Positions 35,197-44,401 of a stretch of 64,000 bases of DNA are shown in pieces. The DNA is taken from positions 28,128 to 92,127 of the forward strand of contig NZ_JANZKV010000034.1 in the NCBI RefSeq assembly GCF_025060895.1, read 5' to 3'. The DNA is from Stieleria sedimenti (GTDB taxonomy: Bacteria > Planctomycetota > Planctomycetia > Pirellulales > Pirellulaceae). Each line of letters begins with the position of its first letter. Position 1 is the stretch's first letter. The notes under the pieces are model-generated. The model ran no database searches. It saw only the letters and a list, made by a program, of their open reading frames with translations, and was not told the DNA's origin. The position numbers were made by a program, and so were the translations under genes.

Positions 35197-35839
35197 GGTG
35201 GCTTGCTGGACTCGTTGGCAAGGTTTTGCGGGTGGGTAATCAGGTGGAACGATCAATCATGCCAAACCCTTGGCATTCCGTTTGATCGGTCCCATCGGCT
35301 GGATACCATCGATCACCGGGCGTGCATAATTGCACACTCGTGACGAGAACGCACGGCCAAAGCGCGTTTTTTGTCTCGACGGCAGTCGACTCGGGAGTCC
35401 CGCCTGGCGTATTCCCGAGCTGGTGTCGGCTCGCGAGGAAACACAAGGTGATGGCTGGCTGGAATCAAATTCAGTCCGATCCGGTTGGATTCGCGGACTA
35501 AACCGGAGCGATCGTTGATTCTGATGGGCCGTTCCACTTTTCCAGTGTCTCCTCGACGCGTTTCACGCAGGGGAGCCAGGCTCCCGGTCGACACGACGCT
35601 GTGATGCAAACAGCGGACCAAGTGGGTTGGAACAGAGATGAGGCCGGCTGAAACGGCCCGTCCATCGCGCCCTGATGCTCCGCAGCGAAACGCATGCCCC
35701 AACGAAATCGCAGCGAACTCGGCGTGGCGCGACGCCGCGCGTGACGGATCGGCGATCCGTCCCAGGGCGGTGGAACGTCCGCGGTCGAGCGGGGCTCAGG
35801 GGGCGGGCGCCCAGGATGGTGGCGCCGCAGCGGCGCGGG
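35197..35839. other. gene-free interval
   Basis: No gene is supported in these 643 bases. Two hairpins are visible: GGGAGC/GCTCCC at 35571-35585 and GCGCCG/CGGCGC at 35822-35836. The second lies right after the stop of the minus-strand membrane gene and could be its terminator, though no U-run follows. Open frames here have arginine/proline-rich compositions typical of chance frames in GC-rich DNA. Confidence 0.6.
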
Positions 35840-36187
35840 TCACTCTAGGTCAAACTTGATGCCGCCGACAAACGTGGCGCACAGGTTGTAGAGCAGCGCG
35901 CCGATGATTCCGCCGATGAATCCGGCGATCCCGTAGAATAACGGCATCAGGATGATTGCTCCGATGCCGCCGATCAGGCCTGCCAGCGCGTCGCCTCCCT
36001 GTGCCGCCATCCCGGCCAGTGCCATCAGGGTGACCAAAGCGCCTGCGATCAAACCGATGAAGGCGTACAGCACGCCCAGCATGGTTCCACAGGACATGAC
36101 GTCCAGCCGTTTCAACGTGACGGTCCGACGCGTTGGGGTGACCGATTGAGCGACGTTGGGCGTTTCGTAGGGATTACCGGTTGACAT
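35840..36187 (-). CDS. small glycine-rich membrane protein
   Basis: The protein has 115 residues. A polar N-terminus (MSTGNPYETPNVAQS) leads to TLKRLDVMSCGTMLGVLYAF and two or three membrane segments rich in Gly, Ala and Ile. The VKLKRLdVxS start followed by glycine-rich helices resembles DUF3566-like small membrane proteins of planctomycetes; this comparison is from memory and tentative. The ATG at 36187 is chosen because the family begins with a short polar leader; the frame upstream to 36277 lacks such features. Function is unknown. Confidence 0.72.
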   Translation of the reverse strand: MSTGNPYETPNVAQSVTPTRRTVTLKRLDVMSCGTMLGVLYAFIGLIAGALVTLMALAGMAAQGGDALAGLIGGIGAIILMPLFYGIAGFIGGIIGALLYNLCATFVGGIKFDLE

Positions 36188-36397
36188 GTTGGGATCCTTG
36201 ACCAAAACGGTCGGTTGGAAGAGAGAACGAGCACGCGCAACTAAGGTAACGTATCGGATCCATGTGGGTGGGAACACGCTCAGGAATCAAGGCGTCAATC
36301 GAGTGTTCCGTCTAGGTTTTTACCGTCTAGGTTTTACTTTCCGGTTACGCCGACCGGAGGGCTGGCGGGCTGCCGCTCACAAAAACTGACGTGTCGG

Positions 36398-37555
36398 TTA
36401 GTCTCGATTTTGGGAGACCAAATTCGCCCGACCGACCAGCAGCGGATCGACCGTGCCGATTCGATCCTGGTCTCGATTGGCGTAGGGGATGGTGTTCAAG
36501 ACGAATCGCATCGCATTGAGTCGGGCGCGTTTCTTGCAATCCGACTTGACGACCGTCCAAGGGGCGTCATAGGTGTCTGAATAGAAGAACATCGCTTCTT
36601 TGGCGCGGGTGTAATCGTCCCATTTGTCCAGGGACGCGAGATCGACCGGCGAGAGTTTCCATTGTTTCAGCGGATGGGCTTCACGCTCCTTGAAACGTCT
36701 CCGCTGTTCGTCTTGGCTGACCGAGAACCAGAACTTGATCAGCCAGGTGCCGCTGCGGACCAGGTTTCGTTCAAAGTCGGGAACCTGCCGCATGAATTCC
36801 GCATATTCATCATCGCTACAGAATCCCATCACGCGTTCGACACCGGCGCGGTTGTACCACGATCGGTCAAACATTGTGATTTCGCCGGCGGTGGGTAGAT
36901 GTTGGATGTAGCGTTGAAAGTACCATTGTCCGCGTTCGGTTTCGCTCGGTTTCTCCAACGCGACGACGCGTGCACCACGGGGGTTGAGATGTTCCATGAA
37001 GCGTTTGATGGTTCCACCTTTTCCTGCGGCATCGCGGCCTTCAAACAGGAGGACGACTTTCTCTTTTGATTCCTTGACCCAGGCTTGAAGTTTGAGCAGT
37101 TCGACCTGCAGTTGGTACTTTTGTTTTTCGTAGTTTTTCCGCGACATCAAGTTGCGATAGGGGAAGGCACCGTCGCGCCAACCGCTGGCGAGCTGGTCGT
37201 CGGGGCTGCCGCGGCGACCCGCGGCGCCGGGGCGTGCTTTTTTGAGCAAGGCATTGCGCAGCACGGTGGCGTCTTCGGGGGAGGCGCCGTCGATGATCAC
37301 TTCCAATGTCTTGGCCAGCGTGTGCACGTCATGCGGTGGCGTCGTCTCGATGATGTCGCGGACCGCGGTGATTTTGCTCTGCTGGGCCGCGGCGACCGAT
37401 TGGTCGACTTCGAAGGCCTCCAGCTCGTCGGGGGACAGCGACGGTGAGGTGTCGCCCTCAGCGACCAGGCGATTGCGACGTTTGGATTTCTTTGGGGATT
37501 TCGTCTTCGTGCGACTGCTGCCGTTTTTCGACGGTTTGGCGGGTTTTGGCGACAT
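36398..37555 (-). CDS. ppk2: polyphosphate kinase 2
   Basis: PPK2 moves phosphate between polyphosphate and nucleotides, here most probably making ADP or ATP from polyphosphate. Walker A FEGRDAAGKGGTIKRF begins near residue 171, the lid and Walker B region ITMFDRSWYNRAGVERVMGF near 225, and the family signatures RQVPDFERNLVRSG and WKLSPVDLASLDKWDDYTRA follow. A lysine-rich N-terminal region of about 130 residues precedes the core. Start at 37555 (MSPKPAKPSK) is preferred to a longer frame from 37786. One of the best sigma-54 promoters of the window is 66-81 bases upstream, placing it in the stress island. Confidence 0.93.
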   Translation of the reverse strand: MSPKPAKPSKNGSSRTKTKSPKKSKRRNRLVAEGDTSPSLSPDELEAFEVDQSVAAAQQSKITAVRDIIETTPPHDVHTLAKTLEVIIDGASPEDATVLRNALLKKARPGAAGRRGSPDDQLASGWRDGAFPYRNLMSRKNYEKQKYQLQVELLKLQAWVKESKEKVVLLFEGRDAAGKGGTIKRFMEHLNPRGARVVALEKPSETERGQWYFQRYIQHLPTAGEITMFDRSWYNRAGVERVMGFCSDDEYAEFMRQVPDFERNLVRSGTWLIKFWFSVSQDEQRRRFKEREAHPLKQWKLSPVDLASLDKWDDYTRAKEAMFFYSDTYDAPWTVVKSDCKKRARLNAMRFVLNTIPYANRDQDRIGTVDPLLVGRANLVSQNRD

Positions 37556-37620
37556 TTCCGATTCGGAGGTGCAAGGGGCGGACAGGCGGGCGCGAGGCAC
37601 GGCGAAGAGTCGACTCTTGT

Positions 37621-37636
37621 AGCATAGCACGTGCCA
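37621..37636 (-). promoter_or_regulatory. sigma-54 promoter of ppk2
   Basis: On the minus strand the site reads TGGCACGTGCTATGCT. The entire -24 box TGGCACG is exact and -12 reads ATGCT, one base from TTGCW, with ten bases between GG and GC. The predicted start is near 37610, about 55 bases before the ATG. The 305-base interval 37556-37860 also contains TACAAT at 37807-37812, a possible -10 element for the divergent propeller gene. Confidence 0.8.
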
Positions 37637-37860
37637 AACGATCGATGGATTCCCGGCGCCGAGTTGCCAGAGGCGCTGTGGCATGGGCGCTCGCTGGTGC
37701 GCGGGTTGCCACGCGCACGGATCCGCCGGGTTCACCCGACCGTGGAGGATTGTGATTCCGCTAATCTTTCTCCGCCACGAAGCCAACGCGGGGGCTCGGT
37801 GAGGGTTACAATCAACGCCTTGCTGTTTTCCCCCGCCGTCGCTTCGTCCGGAGCTGATTC

Positions 37861-40800
37861 ATGTTGCGATTTCCGATTCGAGCCGTCGTTTGTGCCCTGC
37901 TGTTGCTTGGCGTGACTGGATTTCCCGATGTCAGCCGTGCCGGCGTGCAGGAGGATGCAGCCAAGCTGATCGAGCAAGCGGGCATCAAAGCCGGATTTTT
38001 TGTGCATCTGGGCGCGGGCGACGGTCAGCTCACCGCGGCGCTGCGACAAAACGATTCGACTCAGGTGCACGGCTTGGTCACCGATGCGGACCGCTTGAAA
38101 ACGATTCGCGATCGGGTGCTTGCCGGGGGCGGCTACGGTGATGTCGCGTTTGACCGCATCGACGGTCATCAGCTTCCGTACGTCGACAACATGGTGAATC
38201 TGCTGGTCGCCGAATCGCTCGGCGACGTGGCGATGGACGAGGTGACGCGGGTGCTGGTTCCCAACGGCGTCGCCCTGATCAAGAAAGAGGGTCAGTGGAC
38301 GAAGTATCGCAAGCCGCGTCCGGACAACATCGACGAGTGGTCGCATTACCTGCACGATGCCACCGGAAATTCGGTCGCCCATGACGACGTCGTCGCGCCG
38401 CCGCGTCACTTGCAATGGGTGGGCAGCCCGCGTTGGTCGCGGCACCACGACCGGATGGCCAGCATGAGCGCGTTGGTGTCGACCGGCGGACGGATGTTTT
38501 ACATCATGGACGAGGGCAGCCGGATCTCGATCCAGTTGCCGCCGAAATGGAAATTGATCGCACGTGACGCCTTCAACGGCAGCGTGTTGTGGAAAAAAGA
38601 CATCGACGATTGGCAGCCGCACCTCTGGCCGCTCAAGAGCGGACCGACGCAACTGTCGCGGCGATTGGTATCGACGGACTCGGAAGTTTTCGTCACGCTG
38701 GGATTCAACGCACCGCTCTCGGCACTCGATGCCGCCACCGGTGAGTTGCTGCGGACCTACGAAGGCAGCGACGCGACCGAAGAAATCATTTCGACCGGCG
38801 ATCTTTTGTTCCTGGTTGTGCGAAAGGGAAAGGCGGAACTGGAAGACTACGCCCCGCTGCACGGCACGGTCGGCGACCAGGCGCGTTCACGCAGCTTTTT
38901 CTGGAACGAAGAACCGCGTGTGTTGATGGCGTTCCAGGCCAGCACGGGAAAACAGCTGTGGGCCAAGAAGACCAAGGTCTCTCCACTGACCTTGGCCGCC
39001 AAAGATTCTCAACTGTACTTTCACGATGGCGAGAAGATCGTCAGCCTGGACGGACGCTCGGGGGATGTTGTTTGGGAAAGTGAACCGGTGACCCGCCGCG
39101 ATGCGTTCACGTTTAACTTCGGGCCGCGTCTGGTCGTCTACAACGACGTGGTGTTGTACGCCGGCGGCGACGGCAAGATGATCAGCAGCGACGCCAAGAG
39201 CGGCGAAAAGCTGTGGGAAGCAAGTTTCCCCAATAGCGGCTATCAATCGCCGCAAGACTTGATGGTGGTCAACGGGTTGGTTTGGTTGGCACCGTTGACG
39301 TCGGGCAAGGACAGCGGTGTTTACACCGGACGCAATCCGAGAACCGGTGAAATCGTCAAATCGTTCGCGCCCGACGTGGACACGTATTGGTTCCATCACC
39401 GCTGCTACATCGCCAAAGCGACCGATAACTTCTTAATGCCGTCACGAACCGGGATCGAGTTTGTTGATCCGGACACGGAACACTGGGACATCCATCATTG
39501 GGTCCGCGGTGGGTGTTTGTATGGCGTGATGCCGTGCAACGGATTGACCTACGCACCGCCACACAATTGTGCCTGTTATCCGGAAGCCAAGCTGTTCGGG
39601 TTCAATGCCCTGGCGCCGCTCGCCCCCACGCGACCGATCCCGACCAAGGTGCTGGAAGCGGGACGGCGTGAAAAAGGTCCGGCGTTTGGAACGGAATTGG
39701 CCGCGGCCGAACCGGCCGACGCGACGCCGACGGATGACTGGCCGACGTATCGTCATGACGCGGGCCGCAGCGGCACGACCAGCGGCCCAATCTCCGAGGA
39801 CGTCGATTCCAAGTGGACCGTCAACCTGGGTGGCCGTCTGACCTCGCCGGTCATCGCCGGTGGAATCGTCTACGTGGCTCAGATCGACCAGCACACCCTG
39901 CACGCCTTGGATGAGACGTCGGGCGAATCAAAGTGGACCTTCACCGCCGGTGCGCGGATCGATTCGCCGCCAACCATTCACCGCGGCCGAGTCGTCTTCG
40001 GCGGCGCCGACGGATGGGTGTATTGCTTGACCACCGACGGAGAATTGGTCTGGCGCTACCGTGCCGCGCCGATGGATCGTCGTGCGATGGCCTACGAGCA
40101 ACTGGAATCCTTGTGGCCGGTCCACGGCAGCGTTCTGATTCACGACGACACGGTGTACACCGTCGCCGGACGATCCAATTTCCTGGACGGCGGGCTGCGT
40201 CTGCTGCGTCTGGATTTAGCCAGCGGCAAAAAACTCTCCGAAACGATCATGGATGAAACCAATCCCGAGAGCGGCAACAACCTGCAGGAAAAAATTCAAA
40301 TCCTGCAAATGCCGGTCGGGCTGCCCGACATCCTGTCCACCGACGGGCGGCACATTTACATGAAGTCCCAGAAATTTGACTTCGAAGGCAACCGGTTGGA
40401 GATCGGACCGAATTCCGGTGACTTCGCCACGCAGGCGTCCAAGCAACGCGGCGAGGACGCGCACATCTTTGCACCGATGGGCTTCCTGGATGACACCTGG
40501 TTCCATCGATCGTATTGGGTGTTGGGGCAAAGCTTTGCCGGTGGTCACGGCGGTTATTATCAAGCCGGCAAGTTCGCGCCTTCGGGTCGGATTTTGGTCA
40601 AGGGCGACGGGTACGTTTACGGTTACGGCCGCAAGCCACAGTACCTGCGTTGGACGACGGTGTTGGAGCACCAGCTGTTCTCCGCCGAGCAGAACCCGCC
40701 GGAGATCCCGGAGGGGTTTGGGAAGAAGCCTGGCGGTGGCGGCCCATCGGCTCCATCGGCCTCGTTCCCGAAATCTCCGAGTTTAAATCCGCAGGGTAAA

Positions 40801-41778
40801 CCGATCACCGTCGAGGCCTGGATCACATCGACCAAGCCCCAGGGTGTGATCATCGCCCGCGGCGGGCCGGCGGCCGGATTCGCCCTGACGCTGAAAGCCG
40901 GCAAGCCACAGTTCCTGGTCCGCAGCGAACAGGGGCTCGCCACCGTCGAAGGCCCCAAACGGATCGTCGGCGGCTGGCATCATGTCGTCGGGGTCTTGGG
41001 TGAAGACAAATCGATGTCGCTGTATGTCGATGGCGAACTGGCCGCCAGCGGCAAGTCGGGCGGCTTGATTCACACCGACCCCGCGCAAGGCATGGATGTC
41101 GGTGCGGACGGACAGACCGCCGTCGGCGATTACACGTCTCCGCTGCCGTTTGCCGGTGCGATCGACGAAGTGCGGTTGTATTTCCGAGCCGCCACCGCCG
41201 AGCAGATTGCCAAACGTTACGCCGACGGATCAGAGATCTCTTCTGACGCCGTGTTGGCGGTCAGCTTCGACGACGGCACCGCCCGTGACCACAGCCTGCA
41301 TCGCAACAACGGAACCCTGGAAGGCGGAAAACTCGTCGAAGGCAAATTCGGCAAAGCTGTTCAGTTCACCAGCCGCAATCAAGGCCCCGTCAAGAAAGGC
41401 GGAAACAACAGCACCGTCAAACCCGGCGACTCGCTGGTCAAACCGAAGTGGGCCAAGGACGTGCCGGTCTATGTGCGCGGCATGGTGTTGGCCGGAAACA
41501 AACTGTTCATCGTCGGTCCACCGGACACGATCAACGAAGAAGAAACGTTCCAGAAACTCAGCGAGAGTGATCCGGAAGTGCAAGCGTTGCTCGATGACCA
41601 AGACGCGGCATTGATGGGCAAAGACGGCTCGTCGTTGCTGGCCGTGAACATTGACACCGGCGAGATTGAAAACGAGATCAAGCTGGATACGCTGCCCGCC
41701 TGGGACGGGCTGGCCGGAGCCAACGGAAGCCTGTTCCTGTCGACACTCGACGGCAGCGTGATGTGTTTCGGAAAATAG
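37861..41778 (+). CDS. secreted methyltransferase-like / PQQ beta-propeller / LamG fusion
   Basis: This 1305-residue exported protein has a signal peptide (1-27), a methyltransferase-like Rossmann domain (about 30-145: FFVHLGAGDGQLTAAL, VHGLVTDADR, VARVLVPNGVALI-type end), and PQQ-type propeller repeats up to about 960 (VLWKKDIDDWQPHLWPL, KQLWAKKTK, VWRYRAAP). A concanavalin/LamG-like sandwich follows near 970-1130 (ITVEAWITSTKPQG, GWHHVVGVLGEDKSMSLYVDGELAASGK, IDEVRLYFRAATAEQIAKRY), then a last propeller piece. The SAM-like domain cannot meet SAM outside the cell, so it is probably a structural relic or binds another ligand. Role unknown. Confidence 0.82.
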   Translation: MLRFPIRAVVCALLLLGVTGFPDVSRAGVQEDAAKLIEQAGIKAGFFVHLGAGDGQLTAALRQNDSTQVHGLVTDADRLKTIRDRVLAGGGYGDVAFDRIDGHQLPYVDNMVNLLVAESLGDVAMDEVTRVLVPNGVALIKKEGQWTKYRKPRPDNIDEWSHYLHDATGNSVAHDDVVAPPRHLQWVGSPRWSRHHDRMASMSALVSTGGRMFYIMDEGSRISIQLPPKWKLIARDAFNGSVLWKKDIDDWQPHLWPLKSGPTQLSRRLVSTDSEVFVTLGFNAPLSALDAATGELLRTYEGSDATEEIISTGDLLFLVVRKGKAELEDYAPLHGTVGDQARSRSFFWNEEPRVLMAFQASTGKQLWAKKTKVSPLTLAAKDSQLYFHDGEKIVSLDGRSGDVVWESEPVTRRDAFTFNFGPRLVVYNDVVLYAGGDGKMISSDAKSGEKLWEASFPNSGYQSPQDLMVVNGLVWLAPLTSGKDSGVYTGRNPRTGEIVKSFAPDVDTYWFHHRCYIAKATDNFLMPSRTGIEFVDPDTEHWDIHHWVRGGCLYGVMPCNGLTYAPPHNCACYPEAKLFGFNALAPLAPTRPIPTKVLEAGRREKGPAFGTELAAAEPADATPTDDWPTYRHDAGRSGTTSGPISEDVDSKWTVNLGGRLTSPVIAGGIVYVAQIDQHTLHALDETSGESKWTFTAGARIDSPPTIHRGRVVFGGADGWVYCLTTDGELVWRYRAAPMDRRAMAYEQLESLWPVHGSVLIHDDTVYTVAGRSNFLDGGLRLLRLDLASGKKLSETIMDETNPESGNNLQEKIQILQMPVGLPDILSTDGRHIYMKSQKFDFEGNRLEIGPNSGDFATQASKQRGEDAHIFAPMGFLDDTWFHRSYWVLGQSFAGGHGGYYQAGKFAPSGRILVKGDGYVYGYGRKPQYLRWTTVLEHQLFSAEQNPPEIPEGFGKKPGGGGPSAPSASFPKSPSLNPQGKPITVEAWITSTKPQGVIIARGGPAAGFALTLKAGKPQFLVRSEQGLATVEGPKRIVGGWHHVVGVLGEDKSMSLYVDGELAASGKSGGLIHTDPAQGMDVGADGQTAVGDYTSPLPFAGAIDEVRLYFRAATAEQIAKRYADGSEISSDAVLAVSFDDGTARDHSLHRNNGTLEGGKLVEGKFGKAVQFTSRNQGPVKKGGNNSTVKPGDSLVKPKWAKDVPVYVRGMVLAGNKLFIVGPPDTINEEETFQKLSESDPEVQALLDDQDAALMGKDGSSLLAVNIDTGEIENEIKLDTLPAWDGLAGANGSLFLSTLDGSVMCFGK

Positions 41779-41830
41779 CGTGATGGGTTTCGGAAAGCTG
41801 CAGCCCGGGATCGGTCGGGGCTCCGTTTCG

Positions 41831-42892
41831 ATGTGCAAGAGATTCAATTTGTTAAGCTTGGCCAGACACTTGGAATATCGTTCAAAACTCGACGGACTGT
41901 TTGTCCCTTCGCGGGGACTTCTCCTGACCTTCATCCTTTTGGCCTGGAGTTCTTGCGTTGGTGCGTGCAACATTCCGGTCTTTCGCTACGCACTGGAACG
42001 TTGGACGCCGGATGATTGCGAAGTGATTGTTTTTCACGACGGACCACTCTCGCCCGCCGACACCACCTTGATGAATCGATTGAATGCGTCAACCGACGAT
42101 CAAGGCGGGCATGCCAATGCCAAAGTCATGGCGATTGATGTCAGCGGCGACACGAATGGCGAGCGTGTGACTTTGTGGAAAGAAATCGCCGCAGACGCGG
42201 AGAAGACGTCGTTGCCCCATGTCCTGGTCCGAACGAAACTGGGGCGGGGACGCTTCGTCAACCATTGGCACGGAACACTTGCCGAAGCCGATCGGTCGGG
42301 GATCTTTCACTCGCCGATTCGAACCGAACTCCGCGATCGACTGTTGGCCGGGCACAGCGTCGTTTGGTTGCTGATTCGATCGGCCGACCACGAAAAGAAC
42401 GAGAACGCCAAGCAGCTTGTCCAACAAACGTTCGAGACGTTGTCATCGAAGGTGACGTTGCCCGAGGGAATCGGGCTGCCGGGGTCCGAGTTGTACGCCG
42501 ACTTGCCGCTGGTCGTCAAATTCAGTCTGCTGGAGATCGATCCGAAGGACCCGAAAGAGTCCTTTTTGGTCGGGCTGCTGTCGGGGTTGCGTTTGTCGGC
42601 GTTCGAACAAGGCGAACCGTTATTGGTTCCGGTGTTTGGACGCGGGCGGGCACTGGAAGTCATTCCGGCGGATGACCTGTCGGCCCGATTGATGGAAGAG
42701 CTGACGGTGTTTCTCAGCGGGGCGTGTTCCTGTCAGGTCAAAGAACAAAATCCCGGTTTTGATTTGCTGATCGACGCCGATTGGGATGGCCAGCTTTTCG
42801 GCGACATCGACAACCGCCCGCCGGACCGCAGTGCAGAAGAAGGACGCAATCGCAATCCCGTCCTGGTTCCGATCCCGCAGGGCCGCAAGTAA
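41831..42892 (+). CDS. exported protein of unknown function, possible lipoprotein
   Basis: The N-terminus has a hydrophobic stretch (LLLTFILLAWSSCVGAC) whose VGAC end could be a lipobox, followed by NIPVFRYALERWTPDDCEV. The rest (about 300 residues) shows no catalytic motif I can name. The final part has GACSCQVKEQNPG with paired cysteines. It stands between the propeller gene (52 bases) and the molybdate-type transporter genes (9 bases before the binding-protein gene), so it may belong to that operon. The start is uncertain: 41783 (ATG) and 41780 (GTG) are in the same frame. Confidence 0.65.
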   Translation: MCKRFNLLSLARHLEYRSKLDGLFVPSRGLLLTFILLAWSSCVGACNIPVFRYALERWTPDDCEVIVFHDGPLSPADTTLMNRLNASTDDQGGHANAKVMAIDVSGDTNGERVTLWKEIAADAEKTSLPHVLVRTKLGRGRFVNHWHGTLAEADRSGIFHSPIRTELRDRLLAGHSVVWLLIRSADHEKNENAKQLVQQTFETLSSKVTLPEGIGLPGSELYADLPLVVKFSLLEIDPKDPKESFLVGLLSGLRLSAFEQGEPLLVPVFGRGRALEVIPADDLSARLMEELTVFLSGACSCQVKEQNPGFDLLIDADWDGQLFGDIDNRPPDRSAEEGRNRNPVLVPIPQGRK

Positions 42893-42901
42893 ACTAAAAT
42901 C

Positions 42902-44401
42902 ATGAATCGCACCTACATTTTGATGGCCGGCTCGCTGGTCGCGTTGATCGGCATCGTCGTGTTACTCGGTGACCGAGAAAAACCCTCGACGAGCGGACGG
43001 GCAGTGATGCTGTACTGTGCCGCCAGCAACCGGGCGGTGATGGAATCGATCCGCGAGGAATACGAGCAAGAGTTCGACCGCAGCGTCGAGATTCAATACG
43101 GCCCGTCGCAAACGCTGTTGTCGTCGATCGAAGTGGCCAAACAGGGGGACCTGTATTTGCCGGCCGATGACAGCTACCTGAAATTGGGCAAGGAAAAGGG
43201 GCTGATCGCCGAAGAGATCCCGATCGCGAAGATGCAAGCCGTGATCGCGGTCCCCAAGGGGAATCCGAAATCGATCCAAAGCTTGAACGACTTGTTGCGT
43301 GATGATGTCCGCGTGGTTCTGGCAAGTCCCGATTCGGCGGCGATCGGCAAGGTCGTCCGTGAATCGTTGAGCGAGGCCGGTCGCTGGGACAGCCTGGACA
43401 AAGCCACCAAAGCGTATCGTGGGACCGTCAATGAAGTGGCCAACGACATCAAGATCGGTGCCGCCGACGCCGGGATCGTGTATGACGCGGTGTTGCACAC
43501 CTATCCCGATTTGACCTTCGTCGAAATTCCCGAACTGGCGGCGACGGCGTCACAGATATCGGTCGGGGTGATCGCATCGACCCAGCATTCCGCAGATGCG
43601 TTACATTTCGCCCGCTTCATTTCGTCCGCTGATCGAGGCTTGCGGCATTACGCCGATCACGGGTTTCGCGTCTCCGGCGGTGACAACTGGGCCGACCAAC
43701 CCGAATTGTCGGTGTTTGCCGGATCGATGTTGCGTCCGGCGATCGAAGACACGATCGCGGCGTTTGAAACACGCGAAGGGGTGAAGGTCAATCGCGTCTA
43801 CAACGGGTGCGGCATTTTGGTGGCGCAGATGAAAGCCGGCCAGCATCCGGACGCCTACTTTGCCTGCGACAGCGAATTCATGAACCAAGTCCACGACCTG
43901 TTTCCCGAACCCGTTCCCGTTTCGCAGAACGAATTGGTGATTTTGGTGCAGAAGGGAAACCCCAAGGGAATCGCATCGCTGCGTGATTTGGCCAAAGCAG
44001 GTTTGCGTGTGGGGATCGGTCATGAAAAACAATGCGCCATGGGCTGGATCACTCAGAACACGTTTCGCGAGGGCGGGGTTCAGCAAGAGATCATGCCCAA
44101 CGTGACCGTTCAAACACCGACCGGGGACATGCTGGTCAACCAATTGCAGACCGGTTCGCTGGACGCCGCGGTGGCGTATTTGAGCAACGCGGCCGGAGCG
44201 TCGGAATTTTTGGACGCGATCCGCATTCAAGGCATCGATTGCAGCGTTGCGACCCAGCCCTGGGCGGTCGCCAAGGAGTCGCCGTACCCGAACCTGGCAT
44301 CGCGTTTGTTCCAACAGATCTGCTCCACCGAGTCGCAAGACATCTTCGCCGCCGAAGGATTTCGTTGGCAGAATCTCGGCAACGATGCGACTGATGAGTG
44401 A
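42902..44401 (+). CDS. fused double substrate-binding protein (ModA-like x2)
   Basis: An N-terminal membrane segment (YILMAGSLVALIGIVVLLG) anchors two periplasmic binding domains in one chain. Domain 1 (about 35-260) starts VMLYCAASNRAVMESIREEY, and domain 2 (about 265-490) starts ELSVFAGSMLRPAIEDTIAAF. Both carry the GDLYLPADDSYL / PDAYFACDSEFM, VPKGNPKSIQSL / VQKGNPKGIASL and VGIGHEKQCAMG-type oxyanion motifs of the ModA/WtpA/sulfate group. They feed the permease and ATPase that follow. Double fusion is unusual for this family. Substrate (molybdate, tungstate or another oxyanion) is not resolved from sequence. Confidence 0.85.
   Translation: MNRTYILMAGSLVALIGIVVLLGDREKPSTSGRAVMLYCAASNRAVMESIREEYEQEFDRSVEIQYGPSQTLLSSIEVAKQGDLYLPADDSYLKLGKEKGLIAEEIPIAKMQAVIAVPKGNPKSIQSLNDLLRDDVRVVLASPDSAAIGKVVRESLSEAGRWDSLDKATKAYRGTVNEVANDIKIGAADAGIVYDAVLHTYPDLTFVEIPELAATASQISVGVIASTQHSADALHFARFISSADRGLRHYADHGFRVSGGDNWADQPELSVFAGSMLRPAIEDTIAAFETREGVKVNRVYNGCGILVAQMKAGQHPDAYFACDSEFMNQVHDLFPEPVPVSQNELVILVQKGNPKGIASLRDLAKAGLRVGIGHEKQCAMGWITQNTFREGGVQQEIMPNVTVQTPTGDMLVNQLQTGSLDAAVAYLSNAAGASEFLDAIRIQGIDCSVATQPWAVAKESPYPNLASRLFQQICSTESQDIFAAEGFRWQNLGNDATDE

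Noticed and set aside
35638-35859. 73-codon frame in the gene-free interval
   Set aside because: No ribosome-binding site, no homology pattern, and Arg/Ala/Pro bias as expected by chance.
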